From Flavobacteriaceae bacterium 3519-10 (GTDB taxonomy: Bacteria > Bacteroidota > Bacteroidia > Flavobacteriales > Weeksellaceae), in the NCBI GenBank assembly GCA_000023725.1, contig CP001673.1, positions 62,001 to 126,000 of the forward strand: DNA of 64,000 bases, in the 5' to 3' direction. Shown in pieces: positions 24,501-31,916 of the stretch. Made by a program: the position numbers and the translations under genes. The notes beneath the pieces were generated by a model that saw nothing but the letters and a program-made list of their open reading frames with translations, was not told the origin of the DNA and did not search any database. The first letter of the stretch is position 1; each line of letters begins with the position of its first letter.

Positions 24501-24941
24501 ATGAAAAAGTTGCTATTAGTATGCTCAATGTTCTTCTTAGGACAAACAGCGTTCGCGCAGGCATGGAACGGAAAAGGAGACCAGAAACTTCAGGTCGGGT
24601 TCAACGGATGGGGTTATGGTAATGGTATTACTGCCACCTACGATTATGGTTTGGGAAGCATTGTATCGCTTGGTGCGGGTGCTAATTTCTACTTTGACGG
24701 TTACAAAGACAACAACGAAGATAACAACGTATTCCTTTTCGGTAGATTAGGTTTCCACTTGCAGGAGCCTCTTGGTTTGCCAGAGCAGTGGGATATCTAT
24801 CCGGGTGTAAATCTTGGTATTTTAGGTAAAGATTTCGGTTTCGGAGCACATTTGGGAGTTAGATATTTCTTCAACGAAAACGTTGGTATCTATGGAGAAT
24901 TTGGTAACAATGGTAGCTTAGGTGTATCATTCAACTTCTAA
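24501..24941 (+). CDS. Small outer-membrane beta-barrel-like protein (DUF6646)
   Basis: A 146-residue exported protein, signal peptide MKKLLLVCSMFFLGQTAFAQ. The mature sequence AWNGKGDQKLQVGFNGWGYG is the hallmark of the flavobacterial DUF6646 family, and the rest alternates Gly/aromatic beta strands (NVFLFGRLGFHL, GFGAHLGVRYFF, NVGIYGEFGN) ending in Phe, as outer-membrane barrels do. Codons are those of highly expressed genes to the eye. It has its own promoter (24458) and terminator (24966-24993). No function is known. Confidence 0.78.
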   Translation: MKKLLLVCSMFFLGQTAFAQAWNGKGDQKLQVGFNGWGYGNGITATYDYGLGSIVSLGAGANFYFDGYKDNNEDNNVFLFGRLGFHLQEPLGLPEQWDIYPGVNLGILGKDFGFGAHLGVRYFFNENVGIYGEFGNNGSLGVSFNF

Positions 24942-24965
24942 AAAAAGATACAATATCATATATAA

Positions 24966-24993
24966 GGGGTTCTCGTTACGGGAACCTTTTTTC
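24966..24993 (+). terminator. Rho-independent terminator after the DUF6646 gene
   Basis: GGTTCTCG (24968-24975) pairs with CGGGAACC (24979-24986, one T-G wobble) around a TTA loop and is followed by six T. Confidence 0.8.
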
Positions 24994-25041
24994 TTGCGAT
25001 AATTTGTATCTTCGCAAATCTTTTAAATTTAATTAAATTCA

Positions 25042-26379
25042 ATGACGCTTATACAGCTATTCCAGTTTATACTCAGTATTTCTATTTTAGTGGTCCTGCA
25101 CGAATTAGGGCATTTTATCCCCGCAAAATATTTCAAGACGAAGGTCGAAAAATTCTATCTTTTCTTTGATCCATGGTTCTCCCTGGCTAAAGTGAAATTC
25201 CGCGGAACCGAATATGGCATCGGCTGGCTGCCTTTTGGCGGTTACGTGAAAATCGCCGGAATGGTAGATGAAAGCATGGACACCGAGCAGCTCAAAAAGC
25301 CCGCTGAACCATGGGAATTCCGAAGCAAACCGGCATGGCAGAGGCTCATCATCATGATGGGCGGTGTGACGGTAAACTTTTTCCTGGCGTGGTTTATCTA
25401 TTCTTCTTTAAGTTATTTTAAAGGGGAAACGTATCACGACAATACAAAATTCGAAAACGGAATAGCTGTATCTGATGCCGGCCGCAAAATGGGCCTTCAG
25501 ACCGGTGATAAAATCTTAAGAATCGACGGAAAGAAAGCGGACCGGATGGAAACCTCAACCGTAAATATGCTGTTCGCAGATGAGGTGACGGTAGAACGTA
25601 ACGGAAAGGAAGTAACCTTCCCGGTGAACGAACTTGGCGTAGCGGATGTATTGGCAGGAAACCAGGCCAAAGCCTATTTCACGCCGCGTTTCGCGGTGGT
25701 GGTCGACAGTCTTTTCCCTAATGGAACGGCAAAAGCTGCAGGAATTATAAAAGGCGACAGAATTATGGCTGTAAATGGCACACCTGTTAAGTTTTTTGAT
25801 GAATTCAGTGCCGAACTTCTAAAATATAAAAACCAGGACATCACCCTTACCGTGCAGCGGAATAACGCGGTTCAGCAACTTCCCACCAAAGTGAATCCGG
25901 AAGGTAAGATCGGTTTTGCTACGGATGTTAAGGTGGCTCAAGCCGAACTGTCCAAAGCAAGGGTTACTAAAAATTATACTTTGCTTGAAGCTATTCCACG
26001 CGGTTTAACGCGTACTATCGATGTGTTGACGATGCAGATCAAGCAGTTTAAAATTGTATTTAATACCACAACTGAAGGATATAAAAAGGTTTCCGGACCT
26101 ATCGGAATCATCAAACAGATGCCTGAAACTATAAACTGGGAGTTTTTCTGGGGTTTCACTGCAATGTTTTCGGTTTGGTTAGCTTTCCTTAATTTAATTC
26201 CGATTCCGGGGTTAGATGGTGGCCATGTGGTCTTCACGCTGTGGGAAATCATTACAGGCAAGCCAGTTCCGCAAAAAGTTTTGGAGAATGCACAGATGAT
26301 TGGCGTGATATTTCTGCTTGGTTTGATGGTTTTGATCTTCGGAAACGACATCTTAAAATGGATAACCGGAAAATTTTAG
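25042..26379 (+). CDS. rseP: RIP metalloprotease RseP (site-2 protease)
   Basis: Intramembrane zinc protease (445 residues) of the S2P family, which cleaves anti-sigma factors and remnant signal peptides in the inner membrane. The zinc motif HELGH is at 20-24 in the first transmembrane helix; the third ligand is in NLIPIPGLDGGHVVF near residue 385. Two PDZ-like domains lie between, around FENGIAVSDAGRKMGLQTGDKI-type and GTAKAAGIIKGDRIMAVNGTPV sequences. C-terminal helices are at about 365-440. A TATCTTCG near-consensus element sits about 30 bases upstream of the start. Confidence 0.93.
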   Translation: MTLIQLFQFILSISILVVLHELGHFIPAKYFKTKVEKFYLFFDPWFSLAKVKFRGTEYGIGWLPFGGYVKIAGMVDESMDTEQLKKPAEPWEFRSKPAWQRLIIMMGGVTVNFFLAWFIYSSLSYFKGETYHDNTKFENGIAVSDAGRKMGLQTGDKILRIDGKKADRMETSTVNMLFADEVTVERNGKEVTFPVNELGVADVLAGNQAKAYFTPRFAVVVDSLFPNGTAKAAGIIKGDRIMAVNGTPVKFFDEFSAELLKYKNQDITLTVQRNNAVQQLPTKVNPEGKIGFATDVKVAQAELSKARVTKNYTLLEAIPRGLTRTIDVLTMQIKQFKIVFNTTTEGYKKVSGPIGIIKQMPETINWEFFWGFTAMFSVWLAFLNLIPIPGLDGGHVVFTLWEIITGKPVPQKVLENAQMIGVIFLLGLMVLIFGNDILKWITGKF

Positions 26380-26420
26380 AAACTTTCGCGAAATAATTTT
26401 GGCAATAATCAAAAAGTTTT

Positions 26421-26428
26421 TATATTTG
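26421..26428 (+). promoter_or_regulatory. Predicted -7 element of tRNA-Asn (TATATTTG)
   Basis: Perfect TAnnTTTG match, 26 bases upstream of the tRNA. A TTG at 26399-26401 is 19 bases before it and fits a -33 element. Confidence 0.65.
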
Positions 26429-26454
26429 CAAACGCTTAAAACAAAGAGCAACAC

Positions 26455-26528
26455 TCCTCTTTAGCTCAGTTGGTTAGAGCATCTGACTGTTAATCAGAGG
26501 GTCCTTGGTTCGAGCCCAAGAAGAGGAG
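26455..26528 (+). tRNA. tRNA-Asn (anticodon GTT)
   Basis: Folds as a complete cloverleaf of 74 bases without CCA. Acceptor stem TCCTCTT (26455-26461) pairs with AAGAGGA (26521-26527), discriminator G. D arm GCTC-AGTTGGTTA-GAGC, anticodon arm TCTGA-CTGTTAA-TCAGA with anticodon GTT, variable loop GGGTC, T arm CTTGG-TTCGAGC-CCAAG. The terminal CCA is only partly encoded (CA follows the discriminator). It has its own promoter and terminator. The 3' half is repeated perfectly 387 bases downstream. Confidence 0.96.
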
Positions 26529-26561
26529 CAAAAACCATCACAGAAATGTGGTGGTTTTTTT
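26490..26561 (+). repeat. 72-bp direct repeat, copy 1 (tRNA-Asn 3' half plus terminator)
   Basis: Bases 26490-26561 are identical, without a mismatch, to 26877-26948. The unit begins at the end of the tRNA anticodon loop (TTAATCAGAGG), covers the variable loop, T arm and acceptor 3' strand, and continues through the terminator hairpin into its T run. Confidence 0.95.
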
Positions 26562-26563
26562 TT
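26530..26563 (+). terminator. Rho-independent terminator of tRNA-Asn
   Basis: AACCATCAC pairs with GTGGTGGTT (one wobble) around AGAAAT, followed by nine T. Duplicated at 26917-26948. Confidence 0.8.
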
Positions 26564-26573
26564 GCTGAATCGC

Positions 26574-26880
26574 ATGTTTTTCATTTACATCCTGCACTCA
26601 GGAAAATCAGACTTGTTATGTGGGCTACACTTCAAATATAAATTTGAGATTACGTCAGCATAATGAGCAAGATACATTCAGTACGTACACCCGGAAACAC
26701 CGGCCATGGCTTCTGTGCGCGCTTTTTCAATGCGGTGAGGATGAAGGCGAGGCAATAAAGCTTGAGCGTTTTATCAAAAGACAACACAGCAGAAATTTCA
26801 TCGAAAAGTTGATTGACCCGCATTTTGTGCCTACCGGTCCGCTTGCGAAGTTGGTTAGAGTCCCGCACGTGCGGGATTAA
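26574..26880 (+). pseudogene. GIY-YIG nuclease gene, frameshifted, with tRNA-derived 3' end
   Basis: The ATG at 26574 opens MFFIYILHSGKSDL, the GIY strand of a small stand-alone GIY-YIG nuclease. The frame then shifts by +1 (or -2) at about 26613-26619 and continues as YVGYTSNINLRLRQHN (YVG strand with helix Arg), RPWLLCALFQ, GEAIKLERFIKRQHSRNFIEKL and DPHFVPTG. Catalytic Arg and Glu-type residues are present, but the GIY and YVG strands are in different frames, so the nuclease is probably inactive. The last codons, LAKLVRVPHVRD and stop, are read from a tRNA-like sequence and the palindrome. A stand-alone start at GTG 26620 would lack the GIY strand. Confidence 0.75.
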
Positions 26881-26915
26881 TCAGAGGGTCCTTGGTTCGA
26901 GCCCAAGAAGAGGAG
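26849..26915 (+). pseudogene. Partial tRNA-Asn copy with a palindrome in place of the anticodon arm
   Basis: AGTTGGTTAGAG (26849-26860) matches the tRNA-Asn D arm (26468-26479); TTAATCAGAGG through the acceptor 3' strand (26877-26915) matches the 3' half. Between them, TCCCGCACGTGCGGGA (26861-26876) replaces the ten bases CATCTGACTG of the real tRNA. The acceptor 5' strand is absent, so this cannot be a working tRNA. Confidence 0.85.
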
Positions 26916-26948
26916 CAAAAACCATCACAGAAATGTGGTGGTTTTTTT
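26877..26948 (+). repeat. 72-bp direct repeat, copy 2
   Basis: Perfect copy of 26490-26561, including the terminator hairpin (26917-26941) and seven T. Confidence 0.95.
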
Positions 26949-26964
26949 GTGTCTTAACATTTCA

Positions 26965-26995
26965 AAAATAAAAACCTGCAGTATTGCCGCAGGTT
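26965..26995 (-). terminator. Rho-independent terminator of pepT
   Basis: On the minus strand AACCTGC (26995-26989) pairs with GCAGGTT (26979-26973), followed by a T-rich tract. It lies 24 bases after the pepT stop. Confidence 0.7.
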
Positions 26996-27018
26996 CTGAT
27001 CTTAAAATTTTAGAGCGT

Positions 27019-28278
27019 TTATCGCTTCTTCACTGCTCTCGCGATATTTATAATTACTTTCACTGCTTTTTCCATGCTTTCTAAGGCTACGTACTCGTAA
27101 GGTCCGTGGAAGTTTATTCCTCCCGCGAAAATGTTAGGGCAAGGCAATCCCATATAAGAAAGCTGCGCACCGTCTGTGCCTCCACGGATGGCTTTTATTT
27201 TAGGCGCTATGTTCGCGTCCTTCATCGCCTGTTCTGCAATGTCTATAATGTGCATCTTGCCTTCGAACTGCTGCTTCATATTACGGTATTGCTCTTTAAT
27301 TTCAATCTCCGCGGTTCCTTCACCAAATTTTGAATTGAATTCTGCTACCTTTTCGGTAATTACTTTTTTTCGGTTTTCGAATTTTTCCTCGTCGTGATCG
27401 CGGATGATGTACTGAATAATGGCTTCCGAAACGTCAGATTTTAGGTCTGTCAGATGATAAAAACCGTCAAAACCTTTTGTGGTGGAGGGAGTTTCGTTTT
27501 CGGGCAGCATTTTAATAAACTCTGCAGCTAAAAGTGATGCGTTTACCATTTGTCCGAATGCATAACCCGGATGAACGCTCAATCCATGAATTTTAACCAC
27601 GGCTGCTGCTGCGTTGAAGTTTTCATATTCAAGCTCGCCAACTTCGCTGCCGTCCATTGTGTACGCCCATTCGGCTCCGAATTTTGCGACGTCAAATTTA
27701 TGGGCACCGCGCCCGATTTCTTCATCCGGAGTAAAACCAATGGCAATTTTACCATGTTTAATTTCGGGATGCGCAAGCAGAAATTCGGCTGCGGTTACTA
27801 TTTCTGCAACACCGGCTTTGTCATCGGCGCCCAAAAGTGTGGTTCCATCCGTAGTGATTAGTGTTTTTCCGACGTAATTTTTTAAGCTTTTGAATTTGTC
27901 AGGCGAAAGCGTGAATCCTGTTTCTTTGTTCAGAACTAAGTCTCCGCCATCGTAATCGTCCCAAATCTGAGGTTTCACATTTTCACCGTTAAAGTCCGGC
28001 GACGTGTCGTAATGTGCAATAAACCCCACAACCGGTTCGTCATCCTGTTCGAGATTGGATGGAACATAGGCGTAGATATAGCCGTTATCGTCAATTGAAA
28101 CATCACTTAGGCCGAGTTGTACCATCTCATCATACAGATATCTCGCGATTTGCCATTGGCGCTCCGTGCTGGGTGTTGTTTCGCTTTCGGGATCGCTTGT
28201 GGAATACATTTTTGCGTAGGTGATGAAACGGTTCTGTAACTTCAGCTTCCATTCCAGGTCGAATTCTATGGTCTTCAT
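27019..28278 (-). CDS. pepT: Peptidase T (tripeptidase)
   Basis: M20B zinc aminotripeptidase (419 residues). Metal-site residues are present: His and Asp in IAHYDTSPDF (about 88-90), Asp in LLGADDKAGVAE, the catalytic/metal Glu pair in FTPDEEIGRG, Asp in YTMDGSEVGELEYENFNAA, and the final His of the IFAGGINFHGPYEY stretch. The order and length match PepT. It works in the cytoplasm on tripeptides. It has a TACCTTTG promoter element at 28302-28309 and a terminator at 26965, and so is monocistronic. Confidence 0.94.
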   Translation of the reverse strand: MKTIEFDLEWKLKLQNRFITYAKMYSTSDPESETTPSTERQWQIARYLYDEMVQLGLSDVSIDDNGYIYAYVPSNLEQDDEPVVGFIAHYDTSPDFNGENVKPQIWDDYDGGDLVLNKETGFTLSPDKFKSLKNYVGKTLITTDGTTLLGADDKAGVAEIVTAAEFLLAHPEIKHGKIAIGFTPDEEIGRGAHKFDVAKFGAEWAYTMDGSEVGELEYENFNAAAAVVKIHGLSVHPGYAFGQMVNASLLAAEFIKMLPENETPSTTKGFDGFYHLTDLKSDVSEAIIQYIIRDHDEEKFENRKKVITEKVAEFNSKFGEGTAEIEIKEQYRNMKQQFEGKMHIIDIAEQAMKDANIAPKIKAIRGGTDGAQLSYMGLPCPNIFAGGINFHGPYEYVALESMEKAVKVIINIARAVKKR

Positions 28279-28301
28279 TTGTACGTAAATTTGAGTTTAA
28301 A

Positions 28302-28309
28302 CAAAGGTA
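28302..28309 (-). promoter_or_regulatory. Predicted -7 element of pepT (TACCTTTG)
   Basis: TAnnTTTG match on the minus strand, 24 bases upstream of the pepT start. Confidence 0.55.
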
Positions 28310-28398
28310 GCAAATCGCGGATAAACATCCTCAGAAGGCTTGTTGTAAAAGATGATCGGGGCAACAGCTCCTCAAAATACTGCATTATAAAAAATGTT

Positions 28399-28406
28399 TA
28401 TCTTTG
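28399..28406 (+). promoter_or_regulatory. Predicted -7 element of the HMG-CoA lyase gene (TATCTTTG)
   Basis: Perfect match lying between two possible start codons (28394 and 28427). If it is the promoter, only the ATG at 28427 is inside the transcript, which decides the start. Confidence 0.6.
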
Positions 28407-28426
28407 AAAAAACGCAATATCTGAAA

Positions 28427-29275
28427 ATGTTTTTAACCGAATGTCCGCGCGACGCCATGCAGGGTTGGGGCGAATTTATCCCTACAAATAAAAAGATCGA
28501 CTATATTAATTCATTGATTGACGTTGGTTTTGATGTGCTGGATTGTGGATCTTTTGTATCCCCAAAATCGATCCCGCAAATGGCGGACTCCGGAACTGTA
28601 GTCGATGAGATTGATAAAGGCATTTCGAATACCAAACTTTCCGTGATCGTAGCCAACTTCCGAGGCGCCGAAAAAGCACTGCAGCATCAGCAGATAGATA
28701 TTCTGGGCTTTCCGTTTTCAATTTCCGAAACATTCCAACACCGTAATACCAACAAAGGCCAGGAAGCAGCTTTTGAGGATATTGTGAAAATTCTGCAGTT
28801 GGTGGAGGCCGACGGACGCAAACTGAACATTTATTTTTCGATGGCTTTCGGCAATCCTTACGGCGAAATGTGGAAATGGGAAGATGTGGATTTCTGGGCC
28901 CAGCGCTTCAGCGATATCGGTATTAAAAACATTTTGCTTTCCGATACCACCGGAACAGGTACTGTGGAACAGATTGAACTTCTCTTCAGTAAAATTCCGG
29001 CGAAATATCCTGATATTGATTTCGGGGCGCATTTTCATAACCGTTACGAAGATTCTTACATAAAACTCAAAGCAGCTTACGACAACGGTTGCCGGAGATT
29101 TGATTCTGCAATCAAAGGTATCGGCGGCTGCCCAATGGCCAAAGATGATCTGGTGGGAAACATGCCCACCGAGCAGGTCATTAATTTCATGGCTTCAGAA
29201 AAAATTCAGCATAAACTGAACCTGCTTCATTTCGAAAGTGCTTATAATCAGGCCAAAAAGATTTTTAAATTTTAA
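28427..29275 (+). CDS. Hydroxymethylglutaryl-CoA lyase
   Basis: TIM-barrel enzyme of the DRE/HMGL family (282 residues from the chosen start) that cleaves HMG-CoA to acetoacetate and acetyl-CoA, the last step of leucine catabolism. TECPRDAMQGW at the N-terminus carries the catalytic Arg and metal Asp; DFGAHFHNRYED has the HxH metal ligands; and GIGGCPMAKDDLVGNMPTE is the lyase signature with the active-site Cys. The usual GCPYAxGAxGN is modified here. I preferred ATG 28427 over 28394 because the promoter element lies between them and relatives begin MFLTECPRDA. Confidence 0.88.
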   Translation: MFLTECPRDAMQGWGEFIPTNKKIDYINSLIDVGFDVLDCGSFVSPKSIPQMADSGTVVDEIDKGISNTKLSVIVANFRGAEKALQHQQIDILGFPFSISETFQHRNTNKGQEAAFEDIVKILQLVEADGRKLNIYFSMAFGNPYGEMWKWEDVDFWAQRFSDIGIKNILLSDTTGTGTVEQIELLFSKIPAKYPDIDFGAHFHNRYEDSYIKLKAAYDNGCRRFDSAIKGIGGCPMAKDDLVGNMPTEQVINFMASEKIQHKLNLLHFESAYNQAKKIFKF

Positions 29276-29471
29276 AAGAAATTGCATTCCGTGATTTCGA
29301 AGATGCAGTTGCCTACCAAGTCAAGAAGCTTAGTGGAGGAAACGACGATGCGTAAAGATCGGGAGAAGCGAAATAATAACCTGTTTATATAGTTATTATG
29401 ATAGCGCGCAGTTTTAATATAACTTTAACCAAAATAAGCAGGATGTAATTTTTAGGACGGTTCTAAATTTA
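29276..29471. other. Gap between HMG-CoA lyase and mreB with a short coding-like fragment
   Basis: About 200 bases without a gene. The first part, in frame from 29278 to 29355, reads EIAFRDFEDAVAYQVKKL and stops; DFEDAV is reminiscent of PIN-domain toxins, so this may be a remnant of one. The rest is AT-rich and leads into the mreB promoter. Confidence 0.25.
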
Positions 29472-29479
29472 TATCTTTG
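29472..29479 (+). promoter_or_regulatory. Predicted -7 element of the mre operon (TATCTTTG)
   Basis: Perfect TAnnTTTG match 25 bases upstream of the mreB start. Confidence 0.65.
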
Positions 29480-29504
29480 TACACTTTAAAAAATCACAAA
29501 AAAA

Positions 29505-30530
29505 ATGGGGCTATTTGATATGTTTACGCAGGATATTGCGATCGATCTTGGTACAGCTAATACACTGATAATACATAATAATAAGATTGTAATTGATCAG
29601 CCGTCGATCGTGGCGATTGAACGTTCAACCGGTAAACCCATTGCAGTAGGAGAAAAGGCGAAGCACATGCAGGGCAAAACGCATGAAGACATCAAGACAA
29701 TCCGTCCGCTTAAAGATGGTGTGATTGCAGATTTTCATGCTTCTGAGCACATGATTAAGGAATTCATTAAGCAGATTCCCGGCATCAAAGGCAAACTTTT
29801 TCAGCCAGCCCTCAAAATTGTAATCTGTATTCCATCCGGCATTACCGAAGTTGAAAAACGTGCGGTAAGAGATTCTGCCCAGAAAGTTAACGCTAAAGAA
29901 GTACGGTTGATTTATGAACCAATGGCTGCAGCAATTGGTGTAGGAATCGACGTACAAAAGCCTGAAGGTAACATGATTATCGACATAGGTGGCGGTACTA
30001 CAGAAATTGCTGTGGTAGCGCTTGGTGGTATTGTCTGCGACAAATCTGTGAAGATTGCGGGCGATGTATTTACCAATGATATTGCGTATTACCTTAGAAC
30101 ACACCACAATTTATATATTGGCGAAAGAACGGCAGAGCGCGTTAAAATTGAAGTGGGTTCCGCAGTTGAAGAACTTGATATGGAAATGGAAGATATTCCA
30201 GTTCAGGGCCGTGATTTGATTACCGGGAAACCGAAAGAAATCATGGTGAACTACAAGGAAATCGCGCGTGCACTAGACAAATCGATCATCAGAATTGAAG
30301 ATGCGGTGATGGAGACGCTGTCTTTAACGCCACCGGAACTGGCTGCGGATATTTACAAAACCGGTATTTATCTTGCAGGAGGCGGCGCATTGCTCAGAGG
30401 GCTTGCAGACAGGCTTCACAAGAAAACCGGCCTTCCTGTTTTCGTGGCTGAGGATCCGTTGCGTGCTGTAGTTCGGGGCACAGGTATCGCCCTGAAAAAT
30501 ATGGATAAATTCAACTTCCTTATTAAATAA
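29505..30530 (+). CDS. mreB: Rod shape-determining protein MreB
   Basis: Actin-like ATPase (341 residues) that forms membrane-bound filaments and guides lateral wall synthesis. The phosphate-1 motif is AIDLGTANTLI near residue 13, the phosphate-2 motif IDIGGGTTEIAVV at about 160, and the adenosine motif YLAGGGALLRGL at about 290. The N-terminal MGLFDMF can form the amphipathic membrane anchor. It heads a five-gene operon with mreC, mreD, mrdA and rodA, the standard Bacteroidota arrangement, driven from the TATCTTTG element at 29472. Confidence 0.97.
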   Translation: MGLFDMFTQDIAIDLGTANTLIIHNNKIVIDQPSIVAIERSTGKPIAVGEKAKHMQGKTHEDIKTIRPLKDGVIADFHASEHMIKEFIKQIPGIKGKLFQPALKIVICIPSGITEVEKRAVRDSAQKVNAKEVRLIYEPMAAAIGVGIDVQKPEGNMIIDIGGGTTEIAVVALGGIVCDKSVKIAGDVFTNDIAYYLRTHHNLYIGERTAERVKIEVGSAVEELDMEMEDIPVQGRDLITGKPKEIMVNYKEIARALDKSIIRIEDAVMETLSLTPPELAADIYKTGIYLAGGGALLRGLADRLHKKTGLPVFVAEDPLRAVVRGTGIALKNMDKFNFLIK

Positions 30531-30561
30531 TTTCTTCTAACTCTTTTTACCACACGTACTG

Positions 30562-31413
30562 ATGGGATTTTTGCTGCGCTTATTTTCGAAGAACGGCCTG
30601 TTCGTTTTCTTCATCTTCCTGCAGCTCGTCGCGCTGATACTTATCTTCAGCCGGAATTCCATGCAACAGTCATGGATTGCGGGGCAAACGGCGGCCTTCA
30701 ATTCCTGGGTTTCGGGTTATATTGATGAAGGTGCGTCGTACCTTAAACTTAAGCAGATTAATGACCAGCTCGTTGTGCAGAATAAGCAGCTGATGGAGCA
30801 GGTTTACGGCAAGAACTCATCTGTTGTTCCACAGTTCCGTAAAGTTCACGACACGATTGGTGGTGGGCAGATCTATACTTTTGTTGATGGTGAAATTGTA
30901 TTCAACAGCATTAACCGGAAAGACAATTATTTTACGATTAACCGCGGCAGAAGAGATGGCGTTTTGCCTCAGATGGGCGTTATGGCACCCAAGGGCATCG
31001 CGGGCATCGTAATTAATGCTACCAATTCCTATGCTTTAGTGCAGTCGGTTTTAAGTTTGAATAAAATCAAGATCAATGCTTCACTCAAAAAATCAGGTTA
31101 TTTCGGAACTCTGACGTGGCGCGGCGACGATTCGCGCACGATGCATTTATCAGATATTCCCAAATATGTGCCTCTGCAGGTAGGCGATACCGTGGTAACC
31201 GACGGTAAATCTGCTATTTTTCCGCAGGGAATTATGATTGGGAAGGTTGCAGGTTATGAAGTTGACAGCAAAACCGGTTTTTGGGACATCAGCGTAGAAC
31301 TGAGTGAAAAGATGGGCAACCTGAGCAAAATTTACGTTGTGAAGAATTTAAAGAAAGCAGAAGTGCAGAAAATTCAGGACACCCTCCAGGCTACAATAAA
31401 CCGAGAAAAATGA
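30562..31413 (+). CDS. mreC: Rod shape-determining protein MreC
   Basis: Bitopic inner-membrane protein (283 residues) that links MreB to the periplasmic wall synthases. One transmembrane helix at about 9-27 (NGLFVFFIFLQLVALILIF), a coiled coil at about 50-75, and then the double beta-barrel domain with NRGRRDGVLPQMGVMAPKGIAGIV and PLQVGDTVVTDGKSAIFPQGIMIGKV typical of MreC. It starts 31 bases after mreB, and its stop overlaps the mreD start. Confidence 0.94.
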   Translation: MGFLLRLFSKNGLFVFFIFLQLVALILIFSRNSMQQSWIAGQTAAFNSWVSGYIDEGASYLKLKQINDQLVVQNKQLMEQVYGKNSSVVPQFRKVHDTIGGGQIYTFVDGEIVFNSINRKDNYFTINRGRRDGVLPQMGVMAPKGIAGIVINATNSYALVQSVLSLNKIKINASLKKSGYFGTLTWRGDDSRTMHLSDIPKYVPLQVGDTVVTDGKSAIFPQGIMIGKVAGYEVDSKTGFWDISVELSEKMGNLSKIYVVKNLKKAEVQKIQDTLQATINREK

Positions 31414-31916
31414 TAAGCAGAACACTTTTTACAGACATCCTGATGATTGTTCTGCTTATTGCATTACAGATTTTTGTGCTGAACCGAATTACGCTTTTCG
31501 GCAAGTATACGCCGGTTCTGTACCCCGTTTTTGTGATGTTTTACCCTTTTTTCCGGAATAAATACCAGTTTTTGGCTCTTAGCTTTCTGCTCGGATTAGG
31601 TATTGACGCGTTTCTGTACACGTGGGGTATCAATGCTTTCGCTACCACCGTAATCGCGTATTTCCGTACCTTAATCTTCCGTACATCAACGGATACCTCT
31701 ACCGACTTTTTTTCGTTCCAGTCTCTGCAATGGTCTCAATATCTGTTTTTTATACTTTCAAGTATTTTTCTTCATCAGCTTCTGATGCAGTATATTGAGT
31801 TTTTCAAACTGAGCCGCTCGCTCGAGATTATGCTTAATGTTTTGGCAACCAGCGCTATTTCATTTATATTTATCCTTATGTATGCGTTAGCATTTAAAAT
31901 CAAACAGAAAGTTTGA
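31410..31916 (+). CDS. mreD: Rod shape-determining protein MreD
   Basis: A 168-residue polytopic membrane protein with about five transmembrane helices, of the Bacteroidota MreD type; weak primary conservation but the operon place between mreC and mrdA is diagnostic. LGLGIDAFLYTWGINAF matches the conserved GLxxD motif region. It overlaps mreC by 4 bases (ATGA) and mrdA by 4 bases. Confidence 0.88.
   Translation: MISRTLFTDILMIVLLIALQIFVLNRITLFGKYTPVLYPVFVMFYPFFRNKYQFLALSFLLGLGIDAFLYTWGINAFATTVIAYFRTLIFRTSTDTSTDFFSFQSLQWSQYLFFILSSIFLHQLLMQYIEFFKLSRSLEIMLNVLATSAISFIFILMYALAFKIKQKV

Larger units (their letters stand above)
26490..26876 (+). mobile_element. Putative 387-bp GIY-YIG element inserted at tRNA-Asn
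   Basis: Proposed element bounded by the 72-bp direct repeats: one repeat period consists of tRNA 3' half, terminator, GIY-YIG gene remnant, a D-arm-like AGTTGGTTAGAG and a 16-bp palindrome. The arrangement is that of an element that recombined into a tRNA gene, rebuilt the tRNA 3' half at one side and left the displaced 3' half on the other. There is no integrase or transposase; the only coding content is the nuclease. The interpretation is inference; an ordinary tandem duplication followed by insertion is the alternative. Confidence 0.5.

Noticed and set aside
26620..26880. Intact small GIY-YIG protein starting at GTG 26620
   Set aside because: It would lack the GIY strand that is plainly encoded just upstream in another frame, so I annotate a frameshifted gene instead.
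26849..26915. Second functional tRNA-Asn
   Set aside because: The 5' acceptor strand and the anticodon arm are missing; a palindrome is in their place.
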